DNA from: Synechococcus sp. CS-1332
Lineage (GTDB): Bacteria; Cyanobacteriota; Cyanobacteriia; PCC-6307; Cyanobiaceae
Reading direction: 5' to 3'
Length of the DNA stretch: 64,000 nt
Assembly: GCF_025127995.1 (NCBI RefSeq)
Contig: NZ_JAHLYP010000040.1
Location: 1-64,000, forward strand
Shown here: positions 27,224 to 36,074 of the stretch, piece by piece
How positions within the stretch are numbered: the stretch's first letter is position 1
Layout: every line of letters begins with the position of its first letter
Translations under genes and position numbers: made by a program
The notes under the pieces: generated by a model
What the model was told of the DNA's origin: nothing
The model's input: only the letters and a program-made list of their open reading frames with translations
Database searches by the model: none

Positions 27224-27561
27224 GCCTGCTCGGGGTCCTGCTGGCCCTGCTGATCGCCTGGCCCGGCGCGGCGGCGGCGGCGGAAGTGTTCCAGGTGCGC
27301 AGCGGCAGGTTGCTGCAGGTGGGCGATGGAAATCGCAGCTACGCCGTGGAGCTGGCCTGCATGGAGCTGGTGACAGACGAGGAACAGGAGGCGACCGCCT
27401 GGCTGCGCCAGGCCCTGCCTCGTCGCACGAAGGTGAATCTGCGCCCCATGGGCCAGCGGGACGGCACCCTTCTGGCCCAGGTGAGCCTGCTCTCCAGCGG
27501 CGCTGACATCGCCACCGGCCTGATCGAGGCCGGCCTGGCCCGGCCGGAGGCCTGCCCATGA
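27154..27561 (+). CDS. Secreted staphylococcal-nuclease-like (OB-fold) protein
   Basis: 135 residues. A basic N-terminus and a strong hydrophobic signal ([23 protein letters not shown], in two short segments) end in an AxA cleavage site near residue 43. The mature ~92 residues resemble a reduced SNase fold: [42 protein letters not shown], and a final [11 protein letters not shown] helix. The usual catalytic Arg/Glu set is not clearly present. The first 70 bases overlap the acetolactate synthase zinc ribbon in another frame. Confidence 0.68.
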   Translation: MQRLRQHHSQRPPLLSQLRRQALSLLGVLLALLIAWPGAAAAAEVFQVRSGRLLQVGDGNRSYAVELACMELVTDEEQEATAWLRQALPRRTKVNLRPMGQRDGTLLAQVSLLSSGADIATGLIEAGLARPEACP

Positions 27562-27761
27562 GCCTCAACCGCACCGCCAAGGGCATCGTGCTGGTGCCCA
27601 CCCTGATGCTGGGTGGCGCCTTTCTGGCCGCCGGCACCTGGATGGAGGGACCGGCCGCCGCCAACCGTGGCCTGGCCCTCACCCTGGGGGGGATCCTGAT
27701 GGGAGCGGGTCTGCTGGCCCAGCTGCTGCCCGAACCGGGCCCGCCCCCCTCCGACCCCTGA
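27558..27761 (+). CDS. Small two-helix membrane protein
   Basis: 67 residues, unrecognised. Two hydrophobic segments, IVLVPTLMLGGAFLAAGTW and LALTLGGILMGAGLLAQLL, are separated by a short polar loop; the tail is Pro-rich. The ATG overlaps the stop of the SNase-like gene (ATGA), so the pair is likely translated together. A membrane location is a firm prediction; function is unknown. Confidence 0.62.
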   Translation: MSLNRTAKGIVLVPTLMLGGAFLAAGTWMEGPAAANRGLALTLGGILMGAGLLAQLLPEPGPPPSDP

Positions 27762-27822
27762 GGCCGGGGAGTGGGTGGCGGCCCCCACCGGACCCATAGT
27801 TGGGGCAGTCAGGGCGAAGGGG

Positions 27823-30273
27823 ATGCGCAACTCCGATCAGCTCGTGGTGCCCCTGGCACAGGTGGGCCTGGAATCCATCGCCGAAGTGGGCGGGAAGAAC
27901 GCCTCCCTCGGCGAGATGATCCAGCAGTTGGGGCCTGCGGGCGTTCAGGTGCCGGGGGGCTTCGCCACCACGGCCGCCGCCTACCGCCAGTTCATTGCGG
28001 CCAACGGGCTCAGGCCCGCCCTTGCCGCCCTGCTCAACGGGCTCGACACCAATGACCTGGCGGCCCTGCAGGCGGCGGGCCAGGGGGCCCGCCAGCTGCT
28101 GGGTGGGGCGGACCTGCCGACGCCCCTGGCGGAGGCGATCGTGGCGGCCTACCGGGAGCTGGCCGACGAGATGGCGGCCAGCGGCGTCCCTGCCGCCGTG
28201 GCGGTGCGCTCCAGCGCCACGGCCGAGGACCTGCCGGAGGCCAGCTTTGCCGGGCAGCAGGAGACCTACCTGCACGTCGAGGGCGAAGCGGCCCTGCTGG
28301 CGGCCTGCCGGCGTTGCTACGCCTCCCTGTTCACCGATCGGGCCATCGCCTACCGGCAGCAGCACGGCTTCGATCACCTGGAGGTGGCCCTCTCGATCGG
28401 GGTGCAGCGCATGGTGCGCTCCGACCTGGCCAGCTCCGGGGTGATGTTCAGCATTGACACCGAAACCGGTTTCCGTGACGCCGTGCTGCTGACCGCCGCC
28501 TACGGCCTGGGGGAAAACGTGGTGCAGGGCGCCGTGAACCCGGATGAATGGCTGATCTTCAAGCCCACTCTGGAGCAGGGTTTCGCTCCGATCCTCAGCC
28601 GGCGGCTGGGCAGCAAGTCGCTGCGCATGGTCTATGCCGACCCCTCCGGCGGTGATGGCCAGGCGGTGCGCAACGAGGCGGTGTCCCCGGAGGACAGCCA
28701 TCGCTTCGCCCTCAGCGATGGCGAGGCGCTCACCCTGGCGCGCTGGGCCTGCGTGATCGAGCGCCACTACGGCGAGCGCCGGGGGGTGCCCACGCCGATG
28801 GACATCGAATGGGCCAAGGACGGCCTCAGCGGCGCCCTGTTCATCCTCCAGGCTCGGCCCGAAACGGTGGAATCCCGACGGGGCGGGGCAGTGCTGCGCA
28901 GCTGGCACCTGGAGCCGCACCAGGCTGAGGAGATCACCAGTGGTCGGGCCATCGGTGCCTCGGTGAGCAGCGGCCGGGCCAGGGTGATCAGCGATCCCAG
29001 CGAGATCGCCCGGTTCAGCAGCGGCGACCTGCTGGTCACCCGTCGCACCGACCCCGACTGGGAACCGATCCTGAGGAAAGCCAGCGGTGTGGTCACCGAC
29101 CAGGGGGGTCGCACCTGCCACGCGGCGATCATCGCCCGGGAGATGGGCCTGACGGCGATCGTCGGCACGGGCGACGGCACCGGCCGCATCGTGGATGGCG
29201 ACACCATCACCCTCAGCTGCTGCGAGGGGGATGTGGGCCACGTGTATCGGGGGGCCCTGCCCTTCCGGGTGGAGGAGCAGGCCATCGGCGATCTGCCCGC
29301 CACCCGCACCCGGATCCTGATGAACGTGGGCAACCCCGAAGAGGCCTTCAACCTGGCCTCAATCCCCTGCGACGGGGTGGGGCTGGCCCGGTTGGAGTTC
29401 ATCATCGCCAACCACATCCGGGTGCACCCGATGGCGTTGCTGCAGCCGGATCGGGTGACGGAGGCGGCCGATCGGGCCGCCATCGCCGAGCTGGTCGCGG
29501 GGTACGACACCCCGGCCGAGTACTACGTGGACCTGCTGAGCCAGGGGATGGCCCGAATCGCCGCCGCCTTCCATCCCCGGCCGGTGATCCTGCGGTTCTC
29601 CGACTTCAAGAGCAACGAGTACGCGCGTCTGCTGGGCGGATCGGCCTTCGAGCCGTCCGAGGAGAACCCGATGATCGGCTGGCGGGGGGCGTCCCGCTAC
29701 TACGCGCCGGCCTTCCGCGCCGCCTTCGCGCTGGAATGCCAGGCCCTGCGCCGGGTGCGGGAGTCGATGGGCCTGCGCAACGTGATCCCGATGATCCCCT
29801 TCTGCCGGACCCCCGAAGAGGGGGACCGGGTGCTGGCCGTGATGGCCGGCGAAGGACTGGTGCGGGGCAAGGACGGTCTGGAGGTGTACGTGATGTGCGA
29901 GCTGCCCAGCAACGTCATCGGTGCTGAAGCCTTCGCCGAGCGTTTCGATGGCTTCTCGATCGGCTCCAACGACCTCACCCAGTTGACCCTGGGGCTCGAC
30001 CGGGACTCCGCCCTGGTGGCGGACCTGTTCGACGAGCGGCATGCCACGGTCAAGGAGATGATCCGCCTGGCGATCCGCACGGCGCGGCGCTGCGGCCGCA
30101 AGATCGGCATCTGCGGCCAGGCCCCCAGCGACTACCCCGATTTCGCCCGATTCCTGGTGGAGGAAGGGATCGACTCGATCAGCCTTAACCCCGATGCGGT
30201 GGTGCCCACCCGCATCGCCATCGCCGCCATGGAGGCCGAACTGGACCAGGCCGCGATGGAACGGCAGGCCTGA
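27823..30273 (+). CDS. ppsA: Phosphoenolpyruvate synthase
   Basis: 816 residues. Makes phosphoenolpyruvate from pyruvate and ATP via a phospho-His intermediate. Order of domains: N-terminal ATP-grasp (VGGKNASLGEM near residue 22; AVRSSATAEDLPEASFAGQQ in short pieces near 125), the swivelling phospho-His domain with TDQGGRTCHAAIIAREMG (about 425), and the PEP-binding barrel (GSNDLTQLTLGLDRD, about 720; GICGQAPSDYP, about 760). The ATG at 27823 is chosen. The stop codon lies inside a strong hairpin that also covers the end of the small minus-strand gene. Confidence 0.93.
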   Translation: MRNSDQLVVPLAQVGLESIAEVGGKNASLGEMIQQLGPAGVQVPGGFATTAAAYRQFIAANGLRPALAALLNGLDTNDLAALQAAGQGARQLLGGADLPTPLAEAIVAAYRELADEMAASGVPAAVAVRSSATAEDLPEASFAGQQETYLHVEGEAALLAACRRCYASLFTDRAIAYRQQHGFDHLEVALSIGVQRMVRSDLASSGVMFSIDTETGFRDAVLLTAAYGLGENVVQGAVNPDEWLIFKPTLEQGFAPILSRRLGSKSLRMVYADPSGGDGQAVRNEAVSPEDSHRFALSDGEALTLARWACVIERHYGERRGVPTPMDIEWAKDGLSGALFILQARPETVESRRGGAVLRSWHLEPHQAEEITSGRAIGASVSSGRARVISDPSEIARFSSGDLLVTRRTDPDWEPILRKASGVVTDQGGRTCHAAIIAREMGLTAIVGTGDGTGRIVDGDTITLSCCEGDVGHVYRGALPFRVEEQAIGDLPATRTRILMNVGNPEEAFNLASIPCDGVGLARLEFIIANHIRVHPMALLQPDRVTEAADRAAIAELVAGYDTPAEYYVDLLSQGMARIAAAFHPRPVILRFSDFKSNEYARLLGGSAFEPSEENPMIGWRGASRYYAPAFRAAFALECQALRRVRESMGLRNVIPMIPFCRTPEEGDRVLAVMAGEGLVRGKDGLEVYVMCELPSNVIGAEAFAERFDGFSIGSNDLTQLTLGLDRDSALVADLFDERHATVKEMIRLAIRTARRCGRKIGICGQAPSDYPDFARFLVEEGIDSISLNPDAVVPTRIAIAAMEAELDQAAMERQA

Positions 30274-30294
30274 GGGGGGAGCTCTCCCCCTCAG
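30270..30294. terminator. Two-way terminator-like hairpin after ppsA
   Basis: CTGAGGGGGGAG pairs with CTCCCCCTCAG: an ~11-bp stem with one bulged G and a 2-base turn. The left arm contains the ppsA TGA. The right arm contains the TGA of the small minus-strand frame read from the other strand. The symmetry suggests a bidirectional terminator or a shared 3'-end stabiliser for the two convergent genes. There is no long T-run. Confidence 0.55.
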
Positions 30295-30488
30295 CAGGGG
30301 ACTTCGCTGAGCGGCGCCACGGGGCGCGTCCAGGACTGGCCAGTGGAACCGGGCCAGAGGCGCCAGAGCAGCAGGGCGTGGGCGCTGCAGCGCACCACGC
30401 AGAGCGCCGCCAGACCCATGCAGAGGGGACAGTGAGCCAGACCCATCAGAACGTCGGCCCCAACCGCGATCAGCCTCCACCATGGCAC
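30291..30488 (-). CDS. Small Cys-rich hypothetical membrane protein
   Basis: 65 residues from a GTG start, unrecognised. It has a hydrophobic N-terminal half with HCPLCMGLAALCVVRC, four Cys in C-x2-C and C-x3-C spacing that could bind a metal or form disulfides, then LLLWRLWPG. Its stop is mirrored with the ppsA stop in a hairpin, which favours a real gene. The start lies 52 bases from the divergent flavoprotein gene. Confidence 0.4.
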   Translation of the reverse strand: MPWWRLIAVGADVLMGLAHCPLCMGLAALCVVRCSAHALLLWRLWPGSTGQSWTRPVAPLSEVPC

Positions 30489-30540
30489 CTTCCGCGGCGC
30501 CGTGCCCTAGAACGCCACCAGCCCCCTGCCTGCTCCGGCC

Positions 30541-32241
30541 GTGCTGCGCCTCAGCGAGCTGAAACTGCCGCTCGATCACAGCGCCGCCGATCTGGAGGCG
30601 GCCATCACCCAGCGGCTGCGGCTGGCGCCCGGTGAACTGCGCCGCCACCATCTGGTGAAGCGCAGCGTCGATGCCCGGCGGCGCGGGGCCATCGCCCTGG
30701 TGTATTGCCTCGACCTCGAGCTCGAGGGCGGCGCCAGGCGCCGCCTGCTGCGCCGCTTCGCCGGCGACCCCCACCTGCGTCCCACCCCGGACAGCCGCTA
30801 CCGGCCCGTGACCCGGGCCGATGGGGCGAGCGAGGCGCTGCGGCCTGTGGTGGTGGGCGCCGGCCCTTGTGGCTACTTCGCCGCCCTGCTGCTGGCCCAG
30901 ATGGGTTGGCGGCCCCTGCTGCTGGAGCGGGGCAAGGTCGTGAAGGAGCGCACGGCGGACACCTTCGGCTTCTGGCAGGGACGGCGCCGCTTCGATCCCG
31001 GCTCCAACGCCCAGTTCGGCGAGGGGGGTGCGGGCACCTTCTCCGACGGCAAGCTCTACAGCCAGGTGAGTGAAGAGCCCGCCTACATCCGCAAGGTGCT
31101 CGAAGAGCTGGTGGCCGCAGGGGCCGACCCCGACATCCTCACGCTGCACCACCCCCACATCGGCACCTTCAAGCTGGCCACGGTGGTGCGGGGGCTGCGG
31201 GCCCGGATCGAGGCCCTGGGCGGCGAGGTCCGCTTCGGCCAGCACGTGGTCGAGCTGCTCCTGGAGGACGGGGCCGACCGGCAGCTGGCCGGTGTGCGCC
31301 TGGCCGATGGCACGGCCATCGCCACCCGGCATCTGGTGCTGGCGCCGGGCCACAGCGCCCGCGACACCTTCCAGATGCTGCACGAGCTGGAGGTGGCCAT
31401 GGAGCCGAAACCGTTTGCGGTCGGCGTGCGGATCGAGCATCCCCAGGCCCTGGTCGACCAGGCCCGCTGGGGGGAGGCCGCCGGCCATCCGCGCCTCGGG
31501 CCCGCCGAATACAAGCTGGTGCACCACTGCAAAGCGGACGCCACAGCCGGCCGCAGCGTCTACAGCTTCTGCATGTGTCCCGGCGGACTGGTGGTGGGCG
31601 CCACCTCGGAGGAAGGCTGTGTTGTCACCAACGGGATGAGCCAGCACTCCCGCCGGGAACGCAATGCCAACAGTGGCCTGGTGGTTCCCGTGAGCCAGGA
31701 GGATCTGGCGCCCTACGGGGAGCCGGGGGGGGAGGCCCTGGCCGGGATGGCCTTCCAGCGCCACTGGGAACAGCAGGCCTTCCGCGCCGGCGGCAGCGAC
31801 TACCGGGCACCGGCCCAGTGGCTGGGGGATTTCCTGGAGCGTCGCCCCAGCCAGGAGGCGCCCCCGGGAGCGGTGGAGGGGTCGTACCAACCCGGACTCC
31901 GCTTCGGCAGCCTCGATGGCTGCCTGCCGGACTATGTGCTCGAGGCGATCCGGGAGGCCCTGCCGGTCTTCGCCCGCCGCATCCCTGGCTACGCGATGGA
32001 GGGCGCCCTGCTCACCGGGGTGGAGACGCGCACCTCCTCGCCGCTGCGGTTGCAGCGTCACCCAACGCGCCTCGAAAGCCTCAACACCCCGGGGCTGTTC
32101 CCGGCGGGGGAAGGGGGAGGCCATGCGGGCGGCATCCTCTCAGCAGCCATCGACGGCATCAAGGTCGCGGAGGCCGTGGCCCTCAGGCTTTGTCCGCCGC
32201 CGCTCCCTGGGAGACCACCCCACTCCACTGCACGGCCCTGA
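30541..32241 (+). CDS. FAD-dependent dehydrogenase of the COG2509 type
   Basis: 566 residues from a GTG start. The first ~95 residues form a small alpha/beta domain (LRLSELKLPLDHSAADL, HHLVKRSVDARRRG) typical of this family. The FAD motif VVVGAGPCGYFAALLLAQMG follows near residue 102. Further marks: NAQFGEGGAGTFSDGKLYSQV, LVLAPGHSARDTF, FCMCPGGLVVGATSEEG and a late GEGGGHAGGILSAAIDGI that closes the FAD site. The substrate of this widespread family is unknown. The 3' end overlaps the convergent pgeF by 59 bases. Confidence 0.85.
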   Translation: MLRLSELKLPLDHSAADLEAAITQRLRLAPGELRRHHLVKRSVDARRRGAIALVYCLDLELEGGARRRLLRRFAGDPHLRPTPDSRYRPVTRADGASEALRPVVVGAGPCGYFAALLLAQMGWRPLLLERGKVVKERTADTFGFWQGRRRFDPGSNAQFGEGGAGTFSDGKLYSQVSEEPAYIRKVLEELVAAGADPDILTLHHPHIGTFKLATVVRGLRARIEALGGEVRFGQHVVELLLEDGADRQLAGVRLADGTAIATRHLVLAPGHSARDTFQMLHELEVAMEPKPFAVGVRIEHPQALVDQARWGEAAGHPRLGPAEYKLVHHCKADATAGRSVYSFCMCPGGLVVGATSEEGCVVTNGMSQHSRRERNANSGLVVPVSQEDLAPYGEPGGEALAGMAFQRHWEQQAFRAGGSDYRAPAQWLGDFLERRPSQEAPPGAVEGSYQPGLRFGSLDGCLPDYVLEAIREALPVFARRIPGYAMEGALLTGVETRTSSPLRLQRHPTRLESLNTPGLFPAGEGGGHAGGILSAAIDGIKVAEAVALRLCPPPLPGRPPHSTARP

Positions 32242-33016
32242 CCCCATCACGGCGCCAGGAATGGAACAGCAGCGGTTCCGCCACTGTGCAAAGCGGGCAA
32301 AGGGCAATCTGCTCCTGCGCCACACCGTCTCGCTCCAGCTGCAGCGCCGTGGCCCGGCGGATGTCCAGCCGATCCCGGCCGGGGGCCGGATCCAGCAGCA
32401 GGGCACCGCAGCGTTCCAGATCCGCCAGGGCGCTATCGGGCACCGGGCCACTGGCGTCGGCCTCCATGGCGGCCGCCACCTGCAAGGTCACGGAGCGCTC
32501 CACCTGGTAGCGGAGGCCGTCCACGGCCGGCCCGAGCGCCACCCGCAGCTGCTCCCGGCACGCCCCGTCCGCCACCAGCGCCTCGATCGCCGCCGGCACG
32601 ATCCGGGCCGCGACCCCACGCCAGCCGGCGTGGCAGGCCGCCACCCGGCCGCCGGCGGGGTCAACGATCAGCACAGGAGTGCAGTCGGCGCCGCACACCC
32701 AGAGGCTCTGCCCCCCGCCATCGCTGCGCAGTCCATCGGCCTCCGGCCAGGGGGCCCGCTCGGTGGCGGCGGCGGCCAGCACCGTGCCGCCATGCACCTG
32801 GCGGGTGCGATGCACGCTCACACCCGCACTGATCTCACCGGCCAGCTCCTCCGGCTCACGGCCCTGCCACTGGCGGGTGAAGAAGCCATGCTCGAAACCG
32901 GCCAGCAGGTCGCACTGGAGGTAATAGCCGCCGTAGGTGCCCACCCAGGTCCAGCCGGGCAGGTCATTGAAGCCCGCATCGGGCCGCTCGAAGGGGGGCT
33001 CGAGCGCCTCAGCCAT
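32183..33016 (-). CDS. pgeF: Peptidoglycan editing factor PgeF (YfiH/LACC1 family)
   Basis: 277 residues. The YfiH family are zinc-dependent enzymes with purine-nucleoside or polyphenol-oxidase-like activities; PgeF removes wrongly placed L-Ser from peptidoglycan precursors in E. coli. The metal site is visible: TRQVHGGTV (His), GADCTPVLIVD (Cys), and AACHAGWRGV (His). The N-terminus GFEHGFFTRQWQG is also typical. The ATG at 33016 overlaps the end of the Tab2-family gene by 8 bases, so it is the last gene of the rps1b-tab2-pgeF operon. Confidence 0.88.
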   Translation of the reverse strand: MAEALEPPFERPDAGFNDLPGWTWVGTYGGYYLQCDLLAGFEHGFFTRQWQGREPEELAGEISAGVSVHRTRQVHGGTVLAAAATERAPWPEADGLRSDGGGQSLWVCGADCTPVLIVDPAGGRVAACHAGWRGVAARIVPAAIEALVADGACREQLRVALGPAVDGLRYQVERSVTLQVAAAMEADASGPVPDSALADLERCGALLLDPAPGRDRLDIRRATALQLERDGVAQEQIALCPLCTVAEPLLFHSWRRDGVRAVQWSGVVSQGAAADKA

Positions 33017-33893
33017 CCGGCAGGTCCCGCAGCAGCCAGAACCCTTCGAGGGTCGGCGCCTCCTCGCTCGCCTGGATGGCGATGAACTGCAGACCGCCGG
33101 CCTGCTCCCGGGCTTCCGCCAGCGCCCCACTCGCCAGCCGGGCTTCCTCCTCCGGCAGACGAGCCAGGATCCAGCGGTCCTCCAGCCCGGCCTCCAGCAC
33201 CAGCTGACCGGCGCAGACCTCCAGCCGCGTCGGCTCCAGGCCGGACAGCCAGCCGGCGATGGCCAGGGCCCGCCGGCGGCTGAACAGCCGGATCCCGGGA
33301 ACGGGGGTGGCGGGATCCACGCCGTCAGGCAGGGCCACCAGGCCGGGGAAGGCGATCTCCCAGCCGCCGGCTTCGGCCAGGGTCGCGGCACTGAGGGTGG
33401 CCCAGCTCCAGCTGTCGCCGCGGGCCGCCTCCGGCAGGGGCAGGGCCACCGGCGGGATCGGTTGCGGGGGGGGGGCCAGGGGACCGGCCATGTAGCCCGG
33501 CTCCTGGGGGTAGACGGTGGCCTGTCGCTCCCTTAGCCACTCCACCAGGCCGTAGCAGCGCCGGCTCGGCACCAGCTCCAGGCCCAGCCCTTCGGCGGCC
33601 CGCTGCACCATGGCGCGCATCGAGCCGCGCCAGCAGCGCAGCCGCCGCGGCGGACCGAAGCCCTGCTCCGCGGCGTCCTTGATGGCCGCTTCGATCGCCC
33701 CTCGCAACCACTGGGAATTGACGCTGGCGGCCGGGCACGCCATGGACCAGCGAAAGGGGACCGGGGCCGGCTGCAGCCCCGCCGTGGTGCAGATCAGCAG
33801 CTCCCAGCGCTTCTTGCCATCGGCCTCCAGGATCGGCCTGGAGTAGTAGTCGAGTTCCCAGTCAGGGCCAGGCGTCTGCAACGCTCTGCTCAT
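33009..33893 (-). CDS. Tab2/Atab2-family RNA-binding protein
   Basis: 294 residues. In green algae and plants Tab2/Atab2 binds photosystem I psaB mRNA and activates its translation; cyanobacterial members are less studied. The family start is clear: WELDYYSRPILEADGKKRWELLIC in short matching pieces, then FRWSMACPAASVNSQWL, a charged GFGPPRRLRCWRG, and PSRRCYGLVEWLRER. A Pro-rich linker (about residue 135) is coded by a run of ten C. Its ATG overlaps the rps1b stop (ATGA), linking it to a ribosomal S1-like RNA-binding protein, which fits an RNA/translation role. Confidence 0.85.
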   Translation of the reverse strand: MSRALQTPGPDWELDYYSRPILEADGKKRWELLICTTAGLQPAPVPFRWSMACPAASVNSQWLRGAIEAAIKDAAEQGFGPPRRLRCWRGSMRAMVQRAAEGLGLELVPSRRCYGLVEWLRERQATVYPQEPGYMAGPLAPPPQPIPPVALPLPEAARGDSWSWATLSAATLAEAGGWEIAFPGLVALPDGVDPATPVPGIRLFSRRRALAIAGWLSGLEPTRLEVCAGQLVLEAGLEDRWILARLPEEEARLASGALAEAREQAGGLQFIAIQASEEAPTLEGFWLLRDLPDG

Positions 33894-35161
33894 CCTGCGT
33901 CCTGTTCCTGCTGGCGCAGCAGCGAGCGGGCCCGGTGGGCCCGGTCCTCGGCCTCGGCCATCACGGTCTCTTTGGCGATCAGCAGTTCCCCTGCGGGACC
34001 TTCGAGCAAGGCGGTGTTCAGGGCGATGCGACCCCGGGCCGGGTCGATGGCCGTGACCAGGGCCTTGATGTGTTCCCCCTGCTGGAAGGCCTCCCGCAGG
34101 TCGCGCAGGACGCCGCCGGTGATGCAGGAGTGGTGCAGCAGGCCGCTGACGCCGCCCAGGTCGATGAAGTAGCCGTAGGGCTTGATGGAGGCCACATGCC
34201 CTTCCACCAGCTGGCCCACCTCCAGGGTGGCGAAGCGGGCGGCGCTGGCGGCCCGCTTTTCGGAGAGCACCAGCTTGCGGGTCTCGGCATTGACCTCCAG
34301 GAAGGCGACCCCCAGGGTCTGGCCGACGAGGGCTTCGTGGTTCTCGCCTTCGTTGAGCTGGGAGCGGGGGATGAACCCGCGCAGCCCCTCCAGATCGCAG
34401 GTGACGCCGCCGCGGTTGAAACCGCTCACCTTGACCTGCACCACCTTGCCCTCCTTCTCCAGCTGGCGCACCTTCTCCCAGCTGTGGCGCAGGGCGAGGG
34501 CTCGGGCGCTGATGGTCACCATGCCATCGGCGTTCTGCTCGCGGGTGACGAGCACCTCGATCGGCAAGCCCTTGGGGAAGCGCTCCTTGAGGTTCGTGAT
34601 CACCCCGAGGCCGCACTCACTCTTGGGCATGAAGCCGGGGGCCTTGCCGCCGATGTCCACATAGACACCGTCGCTTTCCATGCCGATCACCACCCCCTTG
34701 ACCACCTCACCGGTGGTGCCGACCGGAGCGTTCTCATCGAGGGCGGCGAGGAAGGCCTCCTCATCGAAATCGAAGTCATCCACGGTGCGGGCCTGGCGGG
34801 AGGCCGCACCAGGGGCAGCCTCAGCGGCGGCGGCGGCAGATCCGCGGGAGGTCGAACCGCCACGTCGATCGGTTGCCGGGCCGAGCAGATCGGCCATGGT
34901 GAGGCCTTCGAGGCCGTCCATGTCGAAGCGGGTCCCATCCGCCGGGGGGAACGACGGCGGCCGCACCGGGGCTGCTGCCGGGCTCGATGCCGCTGGGGTG
35001 GGGGGCGCTTCGGCCGCCACCTCCTCCTCCTTCTTGATCATCAACACCTGGGGGGGCTTGCGCAGCGGCACAGGGGCCGACCCGGAAGGCCTCGCCGGCG
35101 GCATGGGGCGCTGGGCGGGGTTCCGGGGCTGACGCGGCGCGGGGTTGCCGGTTCCTGCCAT
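33890..35161 (-). CDS. rps1b: Ribosomal protein S1 homolog (Rps1B type)
   Basis: 423 residues. The first ~140 residues are a Pro/Ala-rich extension. Three S1 RNA-binding domains follow: TTGEVVKGVVIGMESDGVYVDIGGK (about 150-220, in pieces), GKVVQVKVSGFNRGGVTCDLEGLRGFIPRS (about 235-300), and GQLVEGHVASIKPYGYFIDLGG (about 320-390). Cyanobacteria have two S1 homologs; this three-domain form with a long N-tail matches the second type, thought to aid translation initiation. Start ATG at 35161, 71 bases from the divergent creatininase-family gene. Confidence 0.85.
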   Translation of the reverse strand: MAGTGNPAPRQPRNPAQRPMPPARPSGSAPVPLRKPPQVLMIKKEEEVAAEAPPTPAASSPAAAPVRPPSFPPADGTRFDMDGLEGLTMADLLGPATDRRGGSTSRGSAAAAAEAAPGAASRQARTVDDFDFDEEAFLAALDENAPVGTTGEVVKGVVIGMESDGVYVDIGGKAPGFMPKSECGLGVITNLKERFPKGLPIEVLVTREQNADGMVTISARALALRHSWEKVRQLEKEGKVVQVKVSGFNRGGVTCDLEGLRGFIPRSQLNEGENHEALVGQTLGVAFLEVNAETRKLVLSEKRAASAARFATLEVGQLVEGHVASIKPYGYFIDLGGVSGLLHHSCITGGVLRDLREAFQQGEHIKALVTAIDPARGRIALNTALLEGPAGELLIAKETVMAEAEDRAHRARSLLRQQEQDAG

Positions 35162-35232
35162 GGAGGTCCTCAGCGAAGCACGGGGCTCCACACTGTACGA
35201 ACTGCCCGCTGAGGCCAGTCCTCCCGCCAACG

Positions 35233-36039
35233 ATGTCCCCCAGCACCGAGCGACGTCTCGCCAATCTCAGCTGGACGACGGTGCGTGAACAGGCGGCCCG
35301 TCCGGGAAGCACGGTGGTCTGGCCGTTCGGTGCCATCGAGCAGCACGGCCCCCTGCTGCCCCTGGGCACCGATGCCCTGTTCGCCGAGCGGGTGGCCGAG
35401 ACGGTGCTCGAGCGGCTCGACCCCGACCTGCCGATCTGGCGGCTGCCGCTGCAGAGCATCGGCTTCTCGCCGGAGCACCTGGGTTTCCCTGGGACCCTCA
35501 GCCTGCCGGCCGATCTGGTGATCGCGCTGGTGCGCTCCGTGGGCCAGGGGATTGCGGCGGCGGGCTTCCAGCGGTTGGTGCTGTTCAACGCCCATGGCGG
35601 CCAGATCGGTCTGCTGGAGGCGGCGGCACGGGAGCTGCGGGTGCTGGAACCCGGCCTGGCGGTCCTGCCCTGCTTCCTCTGGCGAGGCGCCGATGGCCTG
35701 GCGGAACTGATTCCCGAACCCGAACGCAGCTCCGGACTGCATGCCGGCCTGGCCGAGACCAGCCTGATGCTGTTTCTGGAGCCGGCCACCGTCGGCGCCC
35801 TGCCCGCCGCGGACGGGCTTGCCCCCAGTCCTCCACCCCCCACCGGCTGGAGCCTGGAGGGGGCCTGCCCCTGTGCCTGGCTCACGCAGGAACTGAGCGC
35901 CAGTGGCGTCATCGGTGATCCCAGCGGTGCCAGCGACGACCTCGGCCGCAAACTCTTTCTGCGCCTGGTGGGCAGCTGGGAGCGGCGCCTCGACGCCCTC
36001 GTGCGCAGCGAGTGGCCACCGACTTCCGGCAGACCATGA
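35233..36039 (+). CDS. Creatininase-family amidohydrolase
   Basis: 268 residues. The metal-binding signature is present: FGAIEQHGPLLPLGTDALFAE (about residues 33-53, in pieces) with the Glu, His and Asp ligands, then LFNAHGGQIG and HAGLAETSLML. Family members include creatinine amidohydrolase and enzymes of riboflavin/F420 and mycofactocin pathways, so the substrate cannot be named. It is followed after 35 bases by the alkane-forming oxygenase gene; I see no functional link. Confidence 0.78.
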   Translation: MSPSTERRLANLSWTTVREQAARPGSTVVWPFGAIEQHGPLLPLGTDALFAERVAETVLERLDPDLPIWRLPLQSIGFSPEHLGFPGTLSLPADLVIALVRSVGQGIAAAGFQRLVLFNAHGGQIGLLEAAARELRVLEPGLAVLPCFLWRGADGLAELIPEPERSSGLHAGLAETSLMLFLEPATVGALPAADGLAPSPPPPTGWSLEGACPCAWLTQELSASGVIGDPSGASDDLGRKLFLRLVGSWERRLDALVRSEWPPTSGRP

Positions 36040-36074
36040 CTAGAGTCGCCTGATTGCCTGAGCCTGTGGTTCCC

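Noticed and set aside
29359-32124. A 921-codon minus-strand open frame across ppsA and the flavoprotein gene
   Set aside because: Both plus-strand genes there are clear enzymes with catalytic motifs; the minus frame is His/Gly/Ala-rich and has no recognisable family.
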